Positions 43,662-52,928 are shown, counted from the stretch's first letter. The stretch: DNA of 64,000 nt from Lachnospiraceae bacterium (GCA_024685315.1 JAIKVW010000023.1:1-64000); one strand, 5' to 3'. Made by a program: numbers and translations. The notes: generated by a model from the letters alone, not told the origin.

Positions 43662-44435
43662 ATGAGATTTCGGCCGTGTATAGACGTACATAACGGAAAA
43701 GTTAAGCAAATAGTCGGCAATTCTCTAAGAGACAGCGGCAATTTTGCAAAGGATAATTTTGTCTCGGAAAAGGGCGCGGGATACTATGCTTCGCTTTACA
43801 GAGAGCGGGGGCTTTCCGGCGGCCATGTGATAATACTGAATCCAGCCGGCTCGGAGTACTATGAAGAGGATCTCTCCCAGGCCCGGGAGGCGCTTGCGGC
43901 CTACCCCGGAGGCCTGATGCTCGGGGGCGGCGTAAACGCGGACAACGCAGCTTCATTTATTGAGATGGGAGCCTCTCATGTGATAGTGACATCCTATGTA
44001 TTCAGGGACGGAGAGGTCGATCTGGAAAGGCTCGAAAAGCTTAAGAAGGCCGTCGGGAGAGAATATATCGTCCTTGATCTCAGCTGCAGGAAGAAGGACG
44101 GAAGGTATTATATAGTTACCGACAGATGGCAGAAGTTTACCGTTCAGCAGGTAAACAGCGATACCATGGACATGCTTGCCCCTTACTGCGATGAATTCCT
44201 GGTCCACGCGGTCGACGCGGAAGGAAAGGGGGCTGGTATTGATACGGAGATCGCCGCTATCCTTGGGGCCTGGGGAAAGTGCCCCGTAACCTATGCCGGC
44301 GGGATAGGGAGCCGGGAGGATCTCGAAGCGCTTAGAGTGAGCGGTAAAGGAAAGCTCGACTTCACTATAGGGAGCGCGCTCGATATCTTCGGGGGCACGA
44401 TCCCGTTTGAGTGGGCAGCTTCGTTTAAAGAGTAA
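43662..44435 (+). CDS. hisA: Eukaryote-type ProFAR isomerase (HisA/His6)
   Basis: Isomerises ProFAR to PRFAR, the step before HisHF in histidine synthesis. 257 residues. The sequence follows the yeast His6/plant type rather than the bacterial HisA: start RPCIDVHNGKVKQIVG, SYVF motif VIVTSYVFRDGEVDLERL, VLDLSCRKKDGRYYI, FLVHAVDAEGKGAGID and IGSALDIFGG near the end. The catalytic aspartate pair fits D8 and D163-like positions. Single gene, convergent with dtd eight bases away; it presumably serves the hisHF pair at 20 kb. Confidence 0.9.
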   Translation: MRFRPCIDVHNGKVKQIVGNSLRDSGNFAKDNFVSEKGAGYYASLYRERGLSGGHVIILNPAGSEYYEEDLSQAREALAAYPGGLMLGGGVNADNAASFIEMGASHVIVTSYVFRDGEVDLERLEKLKKAVGREYIVLDLSCRKKDGRYYIVTDRWQKFTVQQVNSDTMDMLAPYCDEFLVHAVDAEGKGAGIDTEIAAILGAWGKCPVTYAGGIGSREDLEALRVSGKGKLDFTIGSALDIFGGTIPFEWAASFKE

Positions 44436-44442
44436 GCCTCGC

Positions 44443-44889
44443 TCAGCGGTTCCTGCTATCCATTACTATAGTGACCGGGCCGTCGTTTATCAGGCTGACC
44501 GCCATGTCAGCGCCGAATATGCCGTGTTCTGTGTGGAAACCCAGAGCGCGGCATTTTTCTATGAACTTTTCGTACATTTCGTTTGAGAACTCCGGAGAGC
44601 CGGCTTCCGAGAAGCCCGGGCGGTTTCCTTTCCGCGTATCCGCAAAAAGGGTGAACTGTGAGACTACGAGGATCTCCCCGCCGATATCGGAGAGCGCGAG
44701 GTTCATTTTGCCGTTGCTGTCGCTGAAGATGCGCATACGGGTGATCTTCCTTACGAGATACTCCAGATCTTCGTCATTATCCTCGTCAGATACCCCGAGC
44801 AGGATCAAAAAGCCCTGACCTATCCTGCCGGTCAGCTCACCCTCAACTGCAACCTGCGCATTCTTTACGCGCTGAATAACTGCTCTCAT
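44443..44889 (-). CDS. dtd: D-aminoacyl-tRNA deacylase
   Basis: Removes D-amino acids from mischarged tRNA. 148 residues; start [17 protein letters not shown], motif [17 protein letters not shown] (about 79-95) and the C-terminal [11 protein letters not shown] (the cross-subunit Gly-cisPro-type motif is represented by GPVT). Reverse strand, downstream of dprA with an 86-base gap. Confidence 0.95.
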   Translation of the reverse strand: MRAVIQRVKNAQVAVEGELTGRIGQGFLILLGVSDEDNDEDLEYLVRKITRMRIFSDSNGKMNLALSDIGGEILVVSQFTLFADTRKGNRPGFSEAGSPEFSNEMYEKFIEKCRALGFHTEHGIFGADMAVSLINDGPVTIVMDSRNR

Positions 44890-44975
44890 TTTTCTTCCTG
44901 CCTCCCCGCGGTTTCACCGGTTTATTATCATGGGATTATTGTATCATAGCTTTTTCGCTGTGTCGAAAGTACAGG

Positions 44976-46085
44976 CTACAATTTGACAATGTACTGCGCT
45001 TTGCCTATGCGGTCCGCCATTCCCTCGATCTCCAGGCGGATAAGGCTCTCAAGGACCTTGCTGACCGGGAGCCCGGTCTCGTGCGAAATCTCGTCGGAAC
45101 TTTTGGCGATCAGGGAGAGCCTGCGGTAGACCTCCCAGACCGGGCCGGTGCCGTTCTTCCCGGCAGGAAGCGTCATCTGGCGGTTGATCCCGAACTGAAG
45201 CAGGATATCGTTTGCGCAGGTAACGACGTGCGCTCCGTCGCGAAGGAGCTTATTACAGCCCTCGCTTATAGGATCCGTGATCCTTCCTGGGACCGCAAAT
45301 ATTTCCCTGCCCAGATCAAGCCCGAGCTCGGCGGTTATCAGCGAGCCGCTTTTCATCCGGGCCTCGGTTATGATGATCCCTCCGGCGAGCGCGGCTATAA
45401 GGCGGTTCCTGCGGGGAAAATTCTGCGCTAGAGGACTGGTGCCCGGGGGGAATTCCGAAATGATGCCTCCTGTTTCGGGGATGCTTTCGTAGAGGTTAAT
45501 GTTTTCACGGGGGTAGCAGACGTCGGCCCCGCAGCCAAGGACGGCGTAGGTACGTCCCCCGGCTTCGAGACATCCGGAGTGTGCGGCGCTGTCGATGCCT
45601 CTTGCCATGCCGCTTACCACAGAGATCCCCTCGCAGGCAATGCTGCGGGAGAACATGCGGGTTATCTCGAGCCCGTAGGAGCTGCAGTTCCTGGACCCGA
45701 CGAAGGCCAGAGAAAGCTCGTTTCCGGAGGGCAGTCTTCCCTTTACGAAGAGGGCGGCCGGAGGGTCGTCCAGATCCATGAGCCTATCCGGGTACAGAGG
45801 GTCAAGGCATGAGACGCAGCGTATGCCTTTCTTCAGCATGGCCTCATAATCCCGGGAGATCAGGCCATCGTTCCTGCCTGCTTCAAGCCTCCCGGCCAGA
45901 GCGGGAGTAAGGACTTTTTCCAGATCCTGCCTGTCTGCGCGGTAGATGCGCTCAATATCATTTTCAAAATGATCCAGGAGCTTCCGGCAAGATCGGGGAC
46001 CTATTTCCGGTATGCTGCAGAGCCACATCCAAAGCGCTTCGTTTCTGCTTCCGGAAGGCCCGGAAAGGACATTAGTATTCTCCAT
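44976..46085 (-). CDS. dprA: DNA processing protein DprA
   Basis: Loads RecA on incoming single-stranded DNA in transformation. 369 residues from ATG at 46085; this start overlaps comM by 14 bases, and upstream in-frame ATG codons lie deep inside comM. N-terminal helix-hairpin-helix-like part (IPEIGPRSCRKLLDHF), Rossmann-like core with VGSRNCSSYGLE, VSGMARGIDSAAH, FPRRNRLIAALAGGI and a C-terminal winged-helix domain. Coupled to comM. Confidence 0.93.
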   Translation of the reverse strand: MENTNVLSGPSGSRNEALWMWLCSIPEIGPRSCRKLLDHFENDIERIYRADRQDLEKVLTPALAGRLEAGRNDGLISRDYEAMLKKGIRCVSCLDPLYPDRLMDLDDPPAALFVKGRLPSGNELSLAFVGSRNCSSYGLEITRMFSRSIACEGISVVSGMARGIDSAAHSGCLEAGGRTYAVLGCGADVCYPRENINLYESIPETGGIISEFPPGTSPLAQNFPRRNRLIAALAGGIIITEARMKSGSLITAELGLDLGREIFAVPGRITDPISEGCNKLLRDGAHVVTCANDILLQFGINRQMTLPAGKNGTGPVWEVYRRLSLIAKSSDEISHETGLPVSKVLESLIRLEIEGMADRIGKAQYIVKL

Positions 46086-47625
46086 AGATCCCGCCCCAGT
46101 ATTTTCTGTCAAGTGATTTATAATATGCGGCTTCGCAGAGGTGTTCTTCGGTGATCTCATCCGCTCCCTCAAGGTCTGCGATGGTCCTGGATACTTTCAG
46201 GATCTTCCGGTAGGTCCTCGCGCTGAGATTGAATTTGTCGTAAAGCCGCTTTGCGAGCCTCCGTTCTTTGGCCCCGAGACGGCAGAAGAGGTCGATATCT
46301 CTGTCGAGAAGCTGCGAGTTGTAGAGATACCCGGATCCCTTGTATCTCTCCGCCTGTGCGAGCCTTGCTTTTTCGACCCTGGCCCGGATATCCGCTGAAG
46401 ATTCGGGCCCCTTTGGGGAATCGGAAATGATCTCCTCAGGCGGGATCTTCTTAACTTCCACGATCATGTCTATGCGGTCAAGGAGCGGCTGGCTTACCTT
46501 TTCCAGGTAGCGTTTTATCTGGAGAGGGGTGCAGCGGCATTTGGCCATGTCCGGATAGAAGCCGCAGCGGCAGGGATTCATTGCGCCGACCAGCATGAAC
46601 CGGGCGGGAAACTCGCAGCTTCCGGCCATTCGGCTGACGGTAATCCGGCCGCTTTCAACAGGCTCGCGCATGACTTCGAGGGTCTTTGAGCTGAACAGGT
46701 TGAGCTCGTCCAGAAAGAGCACTCCCAGATGGGCAAGGCTTATCTCGCCGGGCTCCGGGGTCCGGCCTCCTCCTGCAAGGACGGTCTCCGGTATGGTGTG
46801 GTGAGGGTTCCTGAAGGGCCGCTCGCTTACCAGTCCTTCATGGGGGTCCAGTTTTCCGGCGACGCTGTAGATTTCCGAGATCTCCAGGCGCTCCTCGTAA
46901 GTAAGTGAGGGCATTATCGAGGGAAGCCTCCTCGCGGCCATGGATTTTCCTGAACCCGGAGGCCCGATCATAAGGATATTGTGCATGCCCGCGGCAGCGA
47001 TCTCCATGGACCTTTTCAGGGTCTCCTGGCCCCGGATATCAATGAAATCGGGCACGGAGGAGCTTCCTTCGGCCTTTTCAGGCACAAATCCGCCGCCGAC
47101 AGGGCGTATCTCTGCCGTGCCGCGGAGGAACCCTACGGCTTCAATAAGGTCATGTACCCCGTACACCTCGATCCCGCCGATCTGGGCGCCTTCAAAGGCA
47201 TTATCTGCGGGGACCAGGCAGCGTCTGACATTCTGCTTCCTGGCCATTAGGATAATCGGAAGCACCCCTCTGACGCCTCTGACACCGCCGTTCAGGGAGA
47301 GCTCACCGACCAGCAGAGTGTCTTTAAGAGCATTCTGCGGCAGCAGGCCGTAAGAAGAGAGTATCGCTGCGGCGATCGCGAGGTCGTAGGAGGTCCCGGA
47401 TTTCCGGATGTCGGCCGGGGACAGGTTGATGACTATCCTTTTGGGCTCAAGGCTGAATCCTGAATTCCGGACCGCAGTCCGGACACGCTCCCGGGCCTCT
47501 TTTACTTCGCCTGAAAGATATCCAACCATATCGAAGTAGGGGAGCCCGGTGCTGACATCTGCTTCCACCTGGACTATTCTGCTTTCAAGACCGCTGATCA
47601 CAGCGGACAGAGCTGTACTGAACAT
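46072..47625 (-). CDS. comM: ComM/YifB Mg-chelatase-like AAA+ ATPase
   Basis: AAA+ helicase implicated in branch migration during transformation. 517 residues: N-terminal Lon-like ChlI domain (to about 170), AAA+ domain with MIGPPGSGKSMAARRLPSIM and a zinc-like CRCGFYPDMAKCRC insert near 350, and a C-terminal ChlI-C part. First gene of a comM-dprA unit on the reverse strand with its own promoter. Suggests at least ancestral competence. Confidence 0.94.
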   Translation of the reverse strand: MFSTALSAVISGLESRIVQVEADVSTGLPYFDMVGYLSGEVKEARERVRTAVRNSGFSLEPKRIVINLSPADIRKSGTSYDLAIAAAILSSYGLLPQNALKDTLLVGELSLNGGVRGVRGVLPIILMARKQNVRRCLVPADNAFEGAQIGGIEVYGVHDLIEAVGFLRGTAEIRPVGGGFVPEKAEGSSSVPDFIDIRGQETLKRSMEIAAAGMHNILMIGPPGSGKSMAARRLPSIMPSLTYEERLEISEIYSVAGKLDPHEGLVSERPFRNPHHTIPETVLAGGGRTPEPGEISLAHLGVLFLDELNLFSSKTLEVMREPVESGRITVSRMAGSCEFPARFMLVGAMNPCRCGFYPDMAKCRCTPLQIKRYLEKVSQPLLDRIDMIVEVKKIPPEEIISDSPKGPESSADIRARVEKARLAQAERYKGSGYLYNSQLLDRDIDLFCRLGAKERRLAKRLYDKFNLSARTYRKILKVSRTIADLEGADEITEEHLCEAAYYKSLDRKYWGGIYGEY

Positions 47626-47664
47626 ATTTGCCTGACCTTTCTTCTATGAATAGTTATCATATTA

Positions 47665-47693
47665 TTTATATGTAAGAGAGCAGCTGTGTTCAA
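47665..47693 (-). promoter_or_regulatory. comM-dprA promoter
   Basis: Reverse strand: TTGAAC, 17-base spacer, TATAAA. Confidence 0.7.
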
Positions 47694-47785
47694 TGAATAT
47701 TTACCGCAGTAATCGTCAAATAGTTACAAAAATAGTGTTTTTCATGGATTATAATGATTATTTCTGTCGTTATATTACGAATATT

Positions 47786-47801
47786 CACGCACGATTGCGT
47801 G
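47786..47801 (+). promoter_or_regulatory. Inverted repeat between comM and topA
   Basis: CACGCA-CGAT-TGCGTG, a perfect six-base inverted repeat in the otherwise AT-rich divergent region, 50 bases ahead of the topA -35. Possible operator; owner unknown. Confidence 0.4.
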
Positions 47802-47852
47802 GAAAATGTGCAATTAAACTAAAAATTCAACTGAATTGTGTGAAATTTATGC

Positions 47853-47881
47853 TTGAATAAAAAGTTTATATATTCTATACT
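47853..47881 (+). promoter_or_regulatory. topA-codY promoter
   Basis: TTGAAT, 17-base spacer, TATACT. Confidence 0.78.
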
Positions 47882-47921
47882 CTTAAAAGTTTGACTTCAG
47901 CCAATACTCGGAGGATTCAAA

Positions 47922-49934
47922 GTGGCACATTATCTGGTTATAGTTGAATCGCCTGCAAAGGCAAAGACCATCAACAAATTTCTTGGTTCAAATTACAAGG
48001 TCACAGCCTCGAACGGACACGTGAGAGACCTGCCGAAGAGCCATCTCGGGATAGACGTAGACCATGATTTTGAACCGAAGTATATCACTATAAGAGGAAA
48101 GGGCGACCTTCTGTCAGCCCTTAAGAAAGAGGCGAAGAAGGCCGACAAGATCTTCCTTGCGACCGACCCGGACCGTGAGGGAGAAGCGATTTCCTGGCAT
48201 CTGGCGATCGCCCTGGGGCTTCCTGAGAAAGACGTCTGCAGGATCACCTTTAACGAGATCACCAAAAATGCGGTAAAAAATTCTATTAAACATCCTCGCG
48301 GGATCGATATGGATCTGGTCGACGCGCAGCAGGCGAGGCGCATACTGGACAGGCTTGTCGGATATACTATAAGTCCCATCCTTTGGAAAAAGGTCAAGAG
48401 GGGGCTTTCTGCGGGACGTGTGCAGTCTGCGGCCCTGAAGATCATCTGCGACAGGGAAAGGGAGATCGACGAATTCATTCCCGAGGAGTACTGGACCCTT
48501 GAGGCCGTGCTTTCCGCGGGAGGAAAGAAGACATTTACAGCAAAGTTCAGCTCGGTAGACGGAGCTAAGGCTGATACGCTTGCAGCTGAAGAGATAAAGA
48601 AAATAATGGCGGATCTGGAGGGCTGCAGCTACACTGTTGAGTCCGTAAAGAGATCGGTCCACATCAGGAAGAGCCCGCTCCCCTTTACCACCAGCACTCT
48701 TCAGCAGGAGGCCTCAAAGCGCCTGAATTTCTCGACGCAGAAGACCATGAAGATCGCCCAGCAGCTTTACGAGGGCGTCGATGTGAAAGGAGAGGGCACG
48801 GTAGGCCTCATTACCTATCTAAGGACTGATTCTACCCGTATTTCCGACGAGGCACAGGCAGCATCCAGGGAATACATCATGGAGAAGTTCGGAGACAGGT
48901 ATGTTTCGGACGAGAAGAAGACCGGGGACGGCGGAAGAAAGATACAGGACGCCCACGAGGCGATCCGCCCGACATATATGACGCTTCCTCCGCAGAAGGT
49001 GCGCGATTCGCTTGGACGCGACCAGTACAGGCTCTACCAGCTGATCTGGACAAGGTTCCTGGCGAGCCGGATGGCTCCTGCAGAATATGAGGTGACCCAG
49101 GCAAGGATCAGGGCCGACGGGCATGTTTTCACCGCTGCTGCATCGAAACCGGTGTTTGAAGGATTCCTTGCGGTATATAAGCCTGAGGAACAGAAGGAGT
49201 CAGCGGACTTTATCGCCGCGGAGCTGAAGGAAGGCCAGGAGCTTAAGCTGGTCGAGCTTCAGGATACCCAGCACTTTACCCAGGCGCCTCCATATTATAC
49301 CGAGGCATCCCTCGTAAAGACGCTGGAGGAGCTCGGGATCGGCCGTCCCAGCACATATTCGCCGACCATATCTACGATACTGGCAAGGCATTACATTACG
49401 AAAGAGAATAAGAACCTGTACGTTACCGAGCTCGGAGAAGTAGTTAACGGCATCATGGAGAAGTCCTTTGCCAGCATAGTCAACACCGAGTTCACCGCGA
49501 CGATGGAGAGCCTGCTGGATGAGATCGCCGAGGGCAAGGTCGAGTACAGGGAAGTCATCAGGAATTTCTATCCGGATCTGAGGGATTCGGTGGACAAAGC
49601 CGAAAAAGAGCTTGCGCATGTCAAGGTAGAGGACGAGGTGTCCGACGTTCCATGCGACAAATGCGGACGCATGATGGTGATCAAGTACGGACCGCACGGA
49701 AAGTTCCTTGCCTGCCCGGGATTCCCCGAGTGCAGGAACACCAGGACCTTCTTTGAAAAGACCGGTGCAAAATGCCCCAAATGCGGAAAGGATATAGTAG
49801 TTAGGAAGACCCGTAAAGGCAGAAGATATTATGGCTGTATAGATAACCCCGAGTGTGACTACATGTCATGGAAAAGACCCGAGGCTCAGGCAGCCGGGGA
49901 AGGAGACAGTAACAGTGAGTATACAGCTTCTTGA
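47922..49934 (+). CDS. topA: DNA topoisomerase I
   Basis: Type IA topoisomerase that relaxes negative supercoils. 670 residues from GTG 47922 (CGGAGG upstream). Toprim with VIVESPAKAKTI and the acidic TDPDREGEAI, catalytic Y299 (ITYLRTDSTR), IGRPSTYSPTI, and two C-terminal four-cysteine zinc modules (CDKCG...CPGFPEC and CPKCG...CIDNPEC). The last 20 bases overlap codY. Confidence 0.97.
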   Translation: MAHYLVIVESPAKAKTINKFLGSNYKVTASNGHVRDLPKSHLGIDVDHDFEPKYITIRGKGDLLSALKKEAKKADKIFLATDPDREGEAISWHLAIALGLPEKDVCRITFNEITKNAVKNSIKHPRGIDMDLVDAQQARRILDRLVGYTISPILWKKVKRGLSAGRVQSAALKIICDREREIDEFIPEEYWTLEAVLSAGGKKTFTAKFSSVDGAKADTLAAEEIKKIMADLEGCSYTVESVKRSVHIRKSPLPFTTSTLQQEASKRLNFSTQKTMKIAQQLYEGVDVKGEGTVGLITYLRTDSTRISDEAQAASREYIMEKFGDRYVSDEKKTGDGGRKIQDAHEAIRPTYMTLPPQKVRDSLGRDQYRLYQLIWTRFLASRMAPAEYEVTQARIRADGHVFTAAASKPVFEGFLAVYKPEEQKESADFIAAELKEGQELKLVELQDTQHFTQAPPYYTEASLVKTLEELGIGRPSTYSPTISTILARHYITKENKNLYVTELGEVVNGIMEKSFASIVNTEFTATMESLLDEIAEGKVEYREVIRNFYPDLRDSVDKAEKELAHVKVEDEVSDVPCDKCGRMMVIKYGPHGKFLACPGFPECRNTRTFFEKTGAKCPKCGKDIVVRKTRKGRRYYGCIDNPECDYMSWKRPEAQAAGEGDSNSEYTAS

Positions 49935-50703
49935 CAAGACACGAATGATCAACAATCTCCTGAGAAAGAAAAGCGTGAGCGCAGTAGTTTTCAATGATAT
50001 CTGCGACGTGCTTGCCAAAATCATGGATTCAAATGTTATCGTCCTGAGCCGCAAAGGCAAGATCCTCGGGATAATGGACAACGGCGAGCTGGCCGGATCC
50101 GGACTTCTTGGCACGGGCAAAACGGGCGGACATATTGATGATGACCTCAACAAGCGTCTGCTGGAGATCCTTTCGACCAAGGAGAATGTTAACCTGGAAA
50201 CGCTTGGCTTCAGCCATGAGATGTCCCAGGGCTACAATGCGATGATAACCCCGGTCGAGATCGCGGGCGAGAGGCTCGGCTCCCTCTTTGTGATGCGCGC
50301 GGACGGACCTTACGACATTGACGACATAATACTGATCGAGTACGGTACCACCGTTGTGGCGCTCGAGATGAGGAGATCTGTATCCGCCGAGGACGCTGAG
50401 AACGAGCGGAAGATCAAGATAGTCCGCTCCGCGATGAACGCGCTTTCCTTCTCCGAGCAGGAGGCTATCAGGCATATTTTTGAAGAGATGGACGGGACCG
50501 AGGGCGTGCTTATCGCGAGCAAGATAGCAGACCGCTACGGGATCACCCGCTCCGTGATCGTAAACGCTCTGAGGAAGCTCGAGAGCGCAGGCATCCTTGA
50601 GGCCCGCTCATCGGGAATGAAGGGCACTCACATCAAGATCCTCAACGAAGCTGTGCTCACCGTCGGCAGTGAAGATTACGGGATCCAGGACGACGACGAA
50701 TAA
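49915..50703 (+). CDS. codY: Global regulator CodY
   Basis: GTP- and branched-chain amino acid-sensing regulator of the shift to nutrient limitation. 262 residues from GTG 49915, nine bases after AGGAG; the start lies within topA. N-terminal GAF ligand domain with LLDKTRMINNLLRK and SGLL-type ILGI, and C-terminal winged helix with ASKIADRYGITRSVIVNAL (about 205-223). The usual neighbours trmFO, xerC and hslVU are missing between topA and codY. Confidence 0.96.
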   Translation: MSIQLLDKTRMINNLLRKKSVSAVVFNDICDVLAKIMDSNVIVLSRKGKILGIMDNGELAGSGLLGTGKTGGHIDDDLNKRLLEILSTKENVNLETLGFSHEMSQGYNAMITPVEIAGERLGSLFVMRADGPYDIDDIILIEYGTTVVALEMRRSVSAEDAENERKIKIVRSAMNALSFSEQEAIRHIFEEMDGTEGVLIASKIADRYGITRSVIVNALRKLESAGILEARSSGMKGTHIKILNEAVLTVGSEDYGIQDDDE

Positions 50704-50713
50704 TAAAAACCGC

Positions 50714-50742
50714 TTGTAATAGGGAAACAGGTGTGTTATAAT
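50714..50742 (+). promoter_or_regulatory. rpsB-tsf promoter
   Basis: TTGTAA, 17-base spacer, TATAAT, with TGT directly before the -10 (extended). A strong promoter fitting a ribosomal operon. Confidence 0.88.
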
Positions 50743-50751
50743 CGATAAGCT

Positions 50752-50862
50752 GCGGATTTTCCGCAATATTATAGGCTGCGGGGCTTCCCGCGAAACACTT
50801 AACACGCAGACGGATCCGGGTATTGGTGCCCTCAGGGTTATGCCGGGAACTGATGTCTGCGC
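50752..50862 (+). promoter_or_regulatory. Structured rpsB leader
   Basis: The leader of about 135 bases can fold: a small GCGGA/TCCGC hairpin near 50752-50764, and ACGCAGAC (50804-50811) pairing with GTCTGCGC (50855-50862) to enclose further hairpins such as CCCTCAGGG. It ends just ahead of the Shine-Dalgarno, so it may let S2 regulate its own mRNA; this is inference. Confidence 0.45.
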
Positions 50863-50886
50863 AAGAATAACCAGGAGGTAGGTAAA

Positions 50887-51642
50887 ATGAGTGTTATTTC
50901 CATGAAGCAGCTGCTCGAGGCAGGTGTGCATTTCGGCCACCAGACAAGAAGATGGAACCCCAAGATGGCTCCCTACATTTACACCGAGAGGAACAATATC
51001 CACATTATTGATCTTCAGAAGACCGTAGGGATGATCGACGACGCTTACAACGGAGTGAAGAATATCGTCGCAGACGGCGGCACCATTCTTTTCGTAGGCA
51101 CCAAGAAGCAGGCCAAGGACACCATCAAGGCTGAGGCAGAGCGCTGCGGTATGTACTATGTCAACGAGAGATGGCTCGGCGGAATGCTGACCAACTTCAG
51201 GACCATCCAGAGCCGTATCCAGAGACTTGACGACATCCAGAGGATGTCTGAGGACGGCACATTTGAAGTCCTTCCGAAGAAGGAAGTCATCGGACTTAAG
51301 AAAGAATACGAGAAGCTCGACAAGAACCTTGGCGGAATCAGGGGCATGAAGAGACTTCCCGATGCTATCTTCATAGTAGATCCCAAGAAGGAGAGGATCT
51401 GTGTTGCAGAAGCAGAGACCCTCGGTATCCCTCTTATCGGTATCGCTGATACCAACTGCGATCCTGATGAACTTGACTATATAATCCCCGGCAACGACGA
51501 CGCTATCCGTGCCGTTAAGCTTATCGTTTCCACAATGGCTGACGCGGTCATCGAAGCCAAGCAGGGCGTGGACGCAGCCGCTGAGGAAGCTGCAGCAGAG
51601 GGCGAAGAGGCTCCCGAGGCAGCAGAAGAGACAGAAGAGTAA
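50887..51642 (+). CDS. rpsB: Ribosomal protein S2
   Basis: Small-subunit protein. 251 residues: [25 protein letters not shown], coiled-coil middle, [12 protein letters not shown] and [15 protein letters not shown]-like motif [13 protein letters not shown]. The C-terminus adds an acidic Ala/Glu tail (about 225-251), common in Clostridia. CAGGAGGTAGG upstream. Partner gene tsf follows. Confidence 0.98.
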   Translation: MSVISMKQLLEAGVHFGHQTRRWNPKMAPYIYTERNNIHIIDLQKTVGMIDDAYNGVKNIVADGGTILFVGTKKQAKDTIKAEAERCGMYYVNERWLGGMLTNFRTIQSRIQRLDDIQRMSEDGTFEVLPKKEVIGLKKEYEKLDKNLGGIRGMKRLPDAIFIVDPKKERICVAEAETLGIPLIGIADTNCDPDELDYIIPGNDDAIRAVKLIVSTMADAVIEAKQGVDAAAEEAAAEGEEAPEAAEETEE

Positions 51643-51676
51643 TCGGTTTTATATTCTTTAACAGGAGGATAATATA

Positions 51677-52615
51677 ATGGCTTTTACAGCTCAGATGGTA
51701 AAAGATTTAAGAGAAGCTACCGGCTGCGGCATGATGGATTGCAAGAAGGCCCTTACCGCAACTGACGGCGATATGGATAAAGCAGTTGAGTTCCTCAGGG
51801 AGAAAGGCCTTGCCGCTATTTCCAAGAAGGCTGGCAGGATCGCAGCTGAAGGCGTTGTCACCACTCTTGTAAGCGATGACCACACCGCAGGCGTTATCCT
51901 TGAAGTTAACTCCGAGAGCGATTTCGTAGCTAAGAACGAGAAGTTCCTTACCTATGTTTCAAGAGTAGCCGCTCAGGCCCTCGCTTCTGAGAATACCGAT
52001 ATCGACGCATTCCTCGCAGAGCCCTGGATCGACGACGCTACCCTCACCGTTTCCGAGGAACTTTCCCAGATGATCGCTGTCATCGGCGAGAAGCTTACTA
52101 TCAGGAGATTCACCAAGATCGCTAATCCCGGATCATATGTATTCTCCTACATTCATGGCGGCGGAAGGATCGCATCCCTCGTTGAGCTCGCTACCGACGG
52201 AACTGCAGAGCAGGTCGCTGATTGCGGCAAGGAACTCTGCCTCCAGGTAACTTCCATGAACCCTAAGTTCACGACTCCCAAAGAGATCGGCTCCGATTTC
52301 ATTGAGCATGAGAAGGAGATCCTCCATGCCCAGATCATGAACGATCCCAAGGAATCCCAGAAGCCTGAGAAGGTTATCGCAGGGATCATCCAGGGACGTA
52401 TCAACAAGGAGCTTAAGGAAGTTGTTCTTCTCAACCAGGAGTACATCAGGGCCGAGAACCATGAGTCAGTAGGTCAGTATGTAAAGAACTTCGCAAAGGC
52501 TAACGGCATCACGATCGATGTTAAGAGATCCGTTCGTTTCGAAGCAGGCGAAGGCCTTGAGAAGAGACAGGAGAACTTCGCAGAAGAAGTTGCTAAGCAG
52601 ATCGCAAAGAACTGA
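51677..52615 (+). CDS. tsf: Elongation factor Ts
   Basis: Nucleotide exchange factor for EF-Tu. 312 residues: N-terminal UBA-like helix bundle VKDLREATGCGMMDCKKAL (about 9-27), core with VNSESDFVAKNEKF, and C-terminal module. AGGAGGATAATATA before the ATG. Ends the rpsB-tsf operon. Confidence 0.98.
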   Translation: MAFTAQMVKDLREATGCGMMDCKKALTATDGDMDKAVEFLREKGLAAISKKAGRIAAEGVVTTLVSDDHTAGVILEVNSESDFVAKNEKFLTYVSRVAAQALASENTDIDAFLAEPWIDDATLTVSEELSQMIAVIGEKLTIRRFTKIANPGSYVFSYIHGGGRIASLVELATDGTAEQVADCGKELCLQVTSMNPKFTTPKEIGSDFIEHEKEILHAQIMNDPKESQKPEKVIAGIIQGRINKELKEVVLLNQEYIRAENHESVGQYVKNFAKANGITIDVKRSVRFEAGEGLEKRQENFAEEVAKQIAKN

Positions 52616-52647
52616 TCTTTGCTGCGCACAGCTTAATAAAGGAACAT

Positions 52648-52691
52648 ATCCCCTGAAAAGCGCGTCTGACGCGGTCTCAGGGGATTTTTTT
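52648..52691 (+). terminator. rpsB-tsf terminator
   Basis: ATCCCCTGA/TCAGGGGAT outer stem with an inner CGCGTC/GACGCG stem, followed by seven Ts. Confidence 0.93.
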
Positions 52692-52717
52692 GTCTCCTTT
52701 TGTATTTTTGTATCATG

Positions 52718-52857
52718 ACATAAAGTAACTACAGCTATGTGAAAGTGCGGCAGGACACAATTGTCAGACAAAATACCGTAATTTTCTCACTTTCTGACGT
52801 GGCATTTCACTTATATCTGATCAATAATCTAATAGGGGCGCTGATATGCCCCTTATG
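52718..52857 (+). repeat. Inverted, partly decayed copy of the XRE control region
   Basis: This stretch matches, in opposite orientation, the sequence at 57962-58098. Conserved blocks in order: ACATAAAGTAACT, CAGCTATGTGA, GGACACAATTGTC, TTTTCTCACTTTCTGACG, ATTTCAC, ATCTGATCAA and CCCCTTATG. In the other copy the last block is the start codon of the XRE regulator. Here no regulator follows; a stop occurs after 11 codons. The core GACA-CAAT-TGTC (52754-52765) is an operator-like inverted repeat. Confidence 0.85.
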
Positions 52858-52899
52858 AGGGAAATATATCAAAGTTTCCCGCTGTATTGAATATACTGC

Positions 52900-52928
52900 T
52901 TGACTCTGAAAATAGCCGGGTATATTAT
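52900..52928 (+). promoter_or_regulatory. Promoter of a decayed regulator gene
   Basis: TTGACT, 17-base spacer, TATTAT. The start point falls in a 31-base palindrome, the arrangement of a repressor-controlled promoter. Confidence 0.8.

Noticed and set aside
52857-52890. Truncated XRE gene after the inverted control-region copy
   Set aside because: The ATG is followed by 10 codons and a stop with no convincing match to the XRE N-terminus; similarity ends near the start codon.
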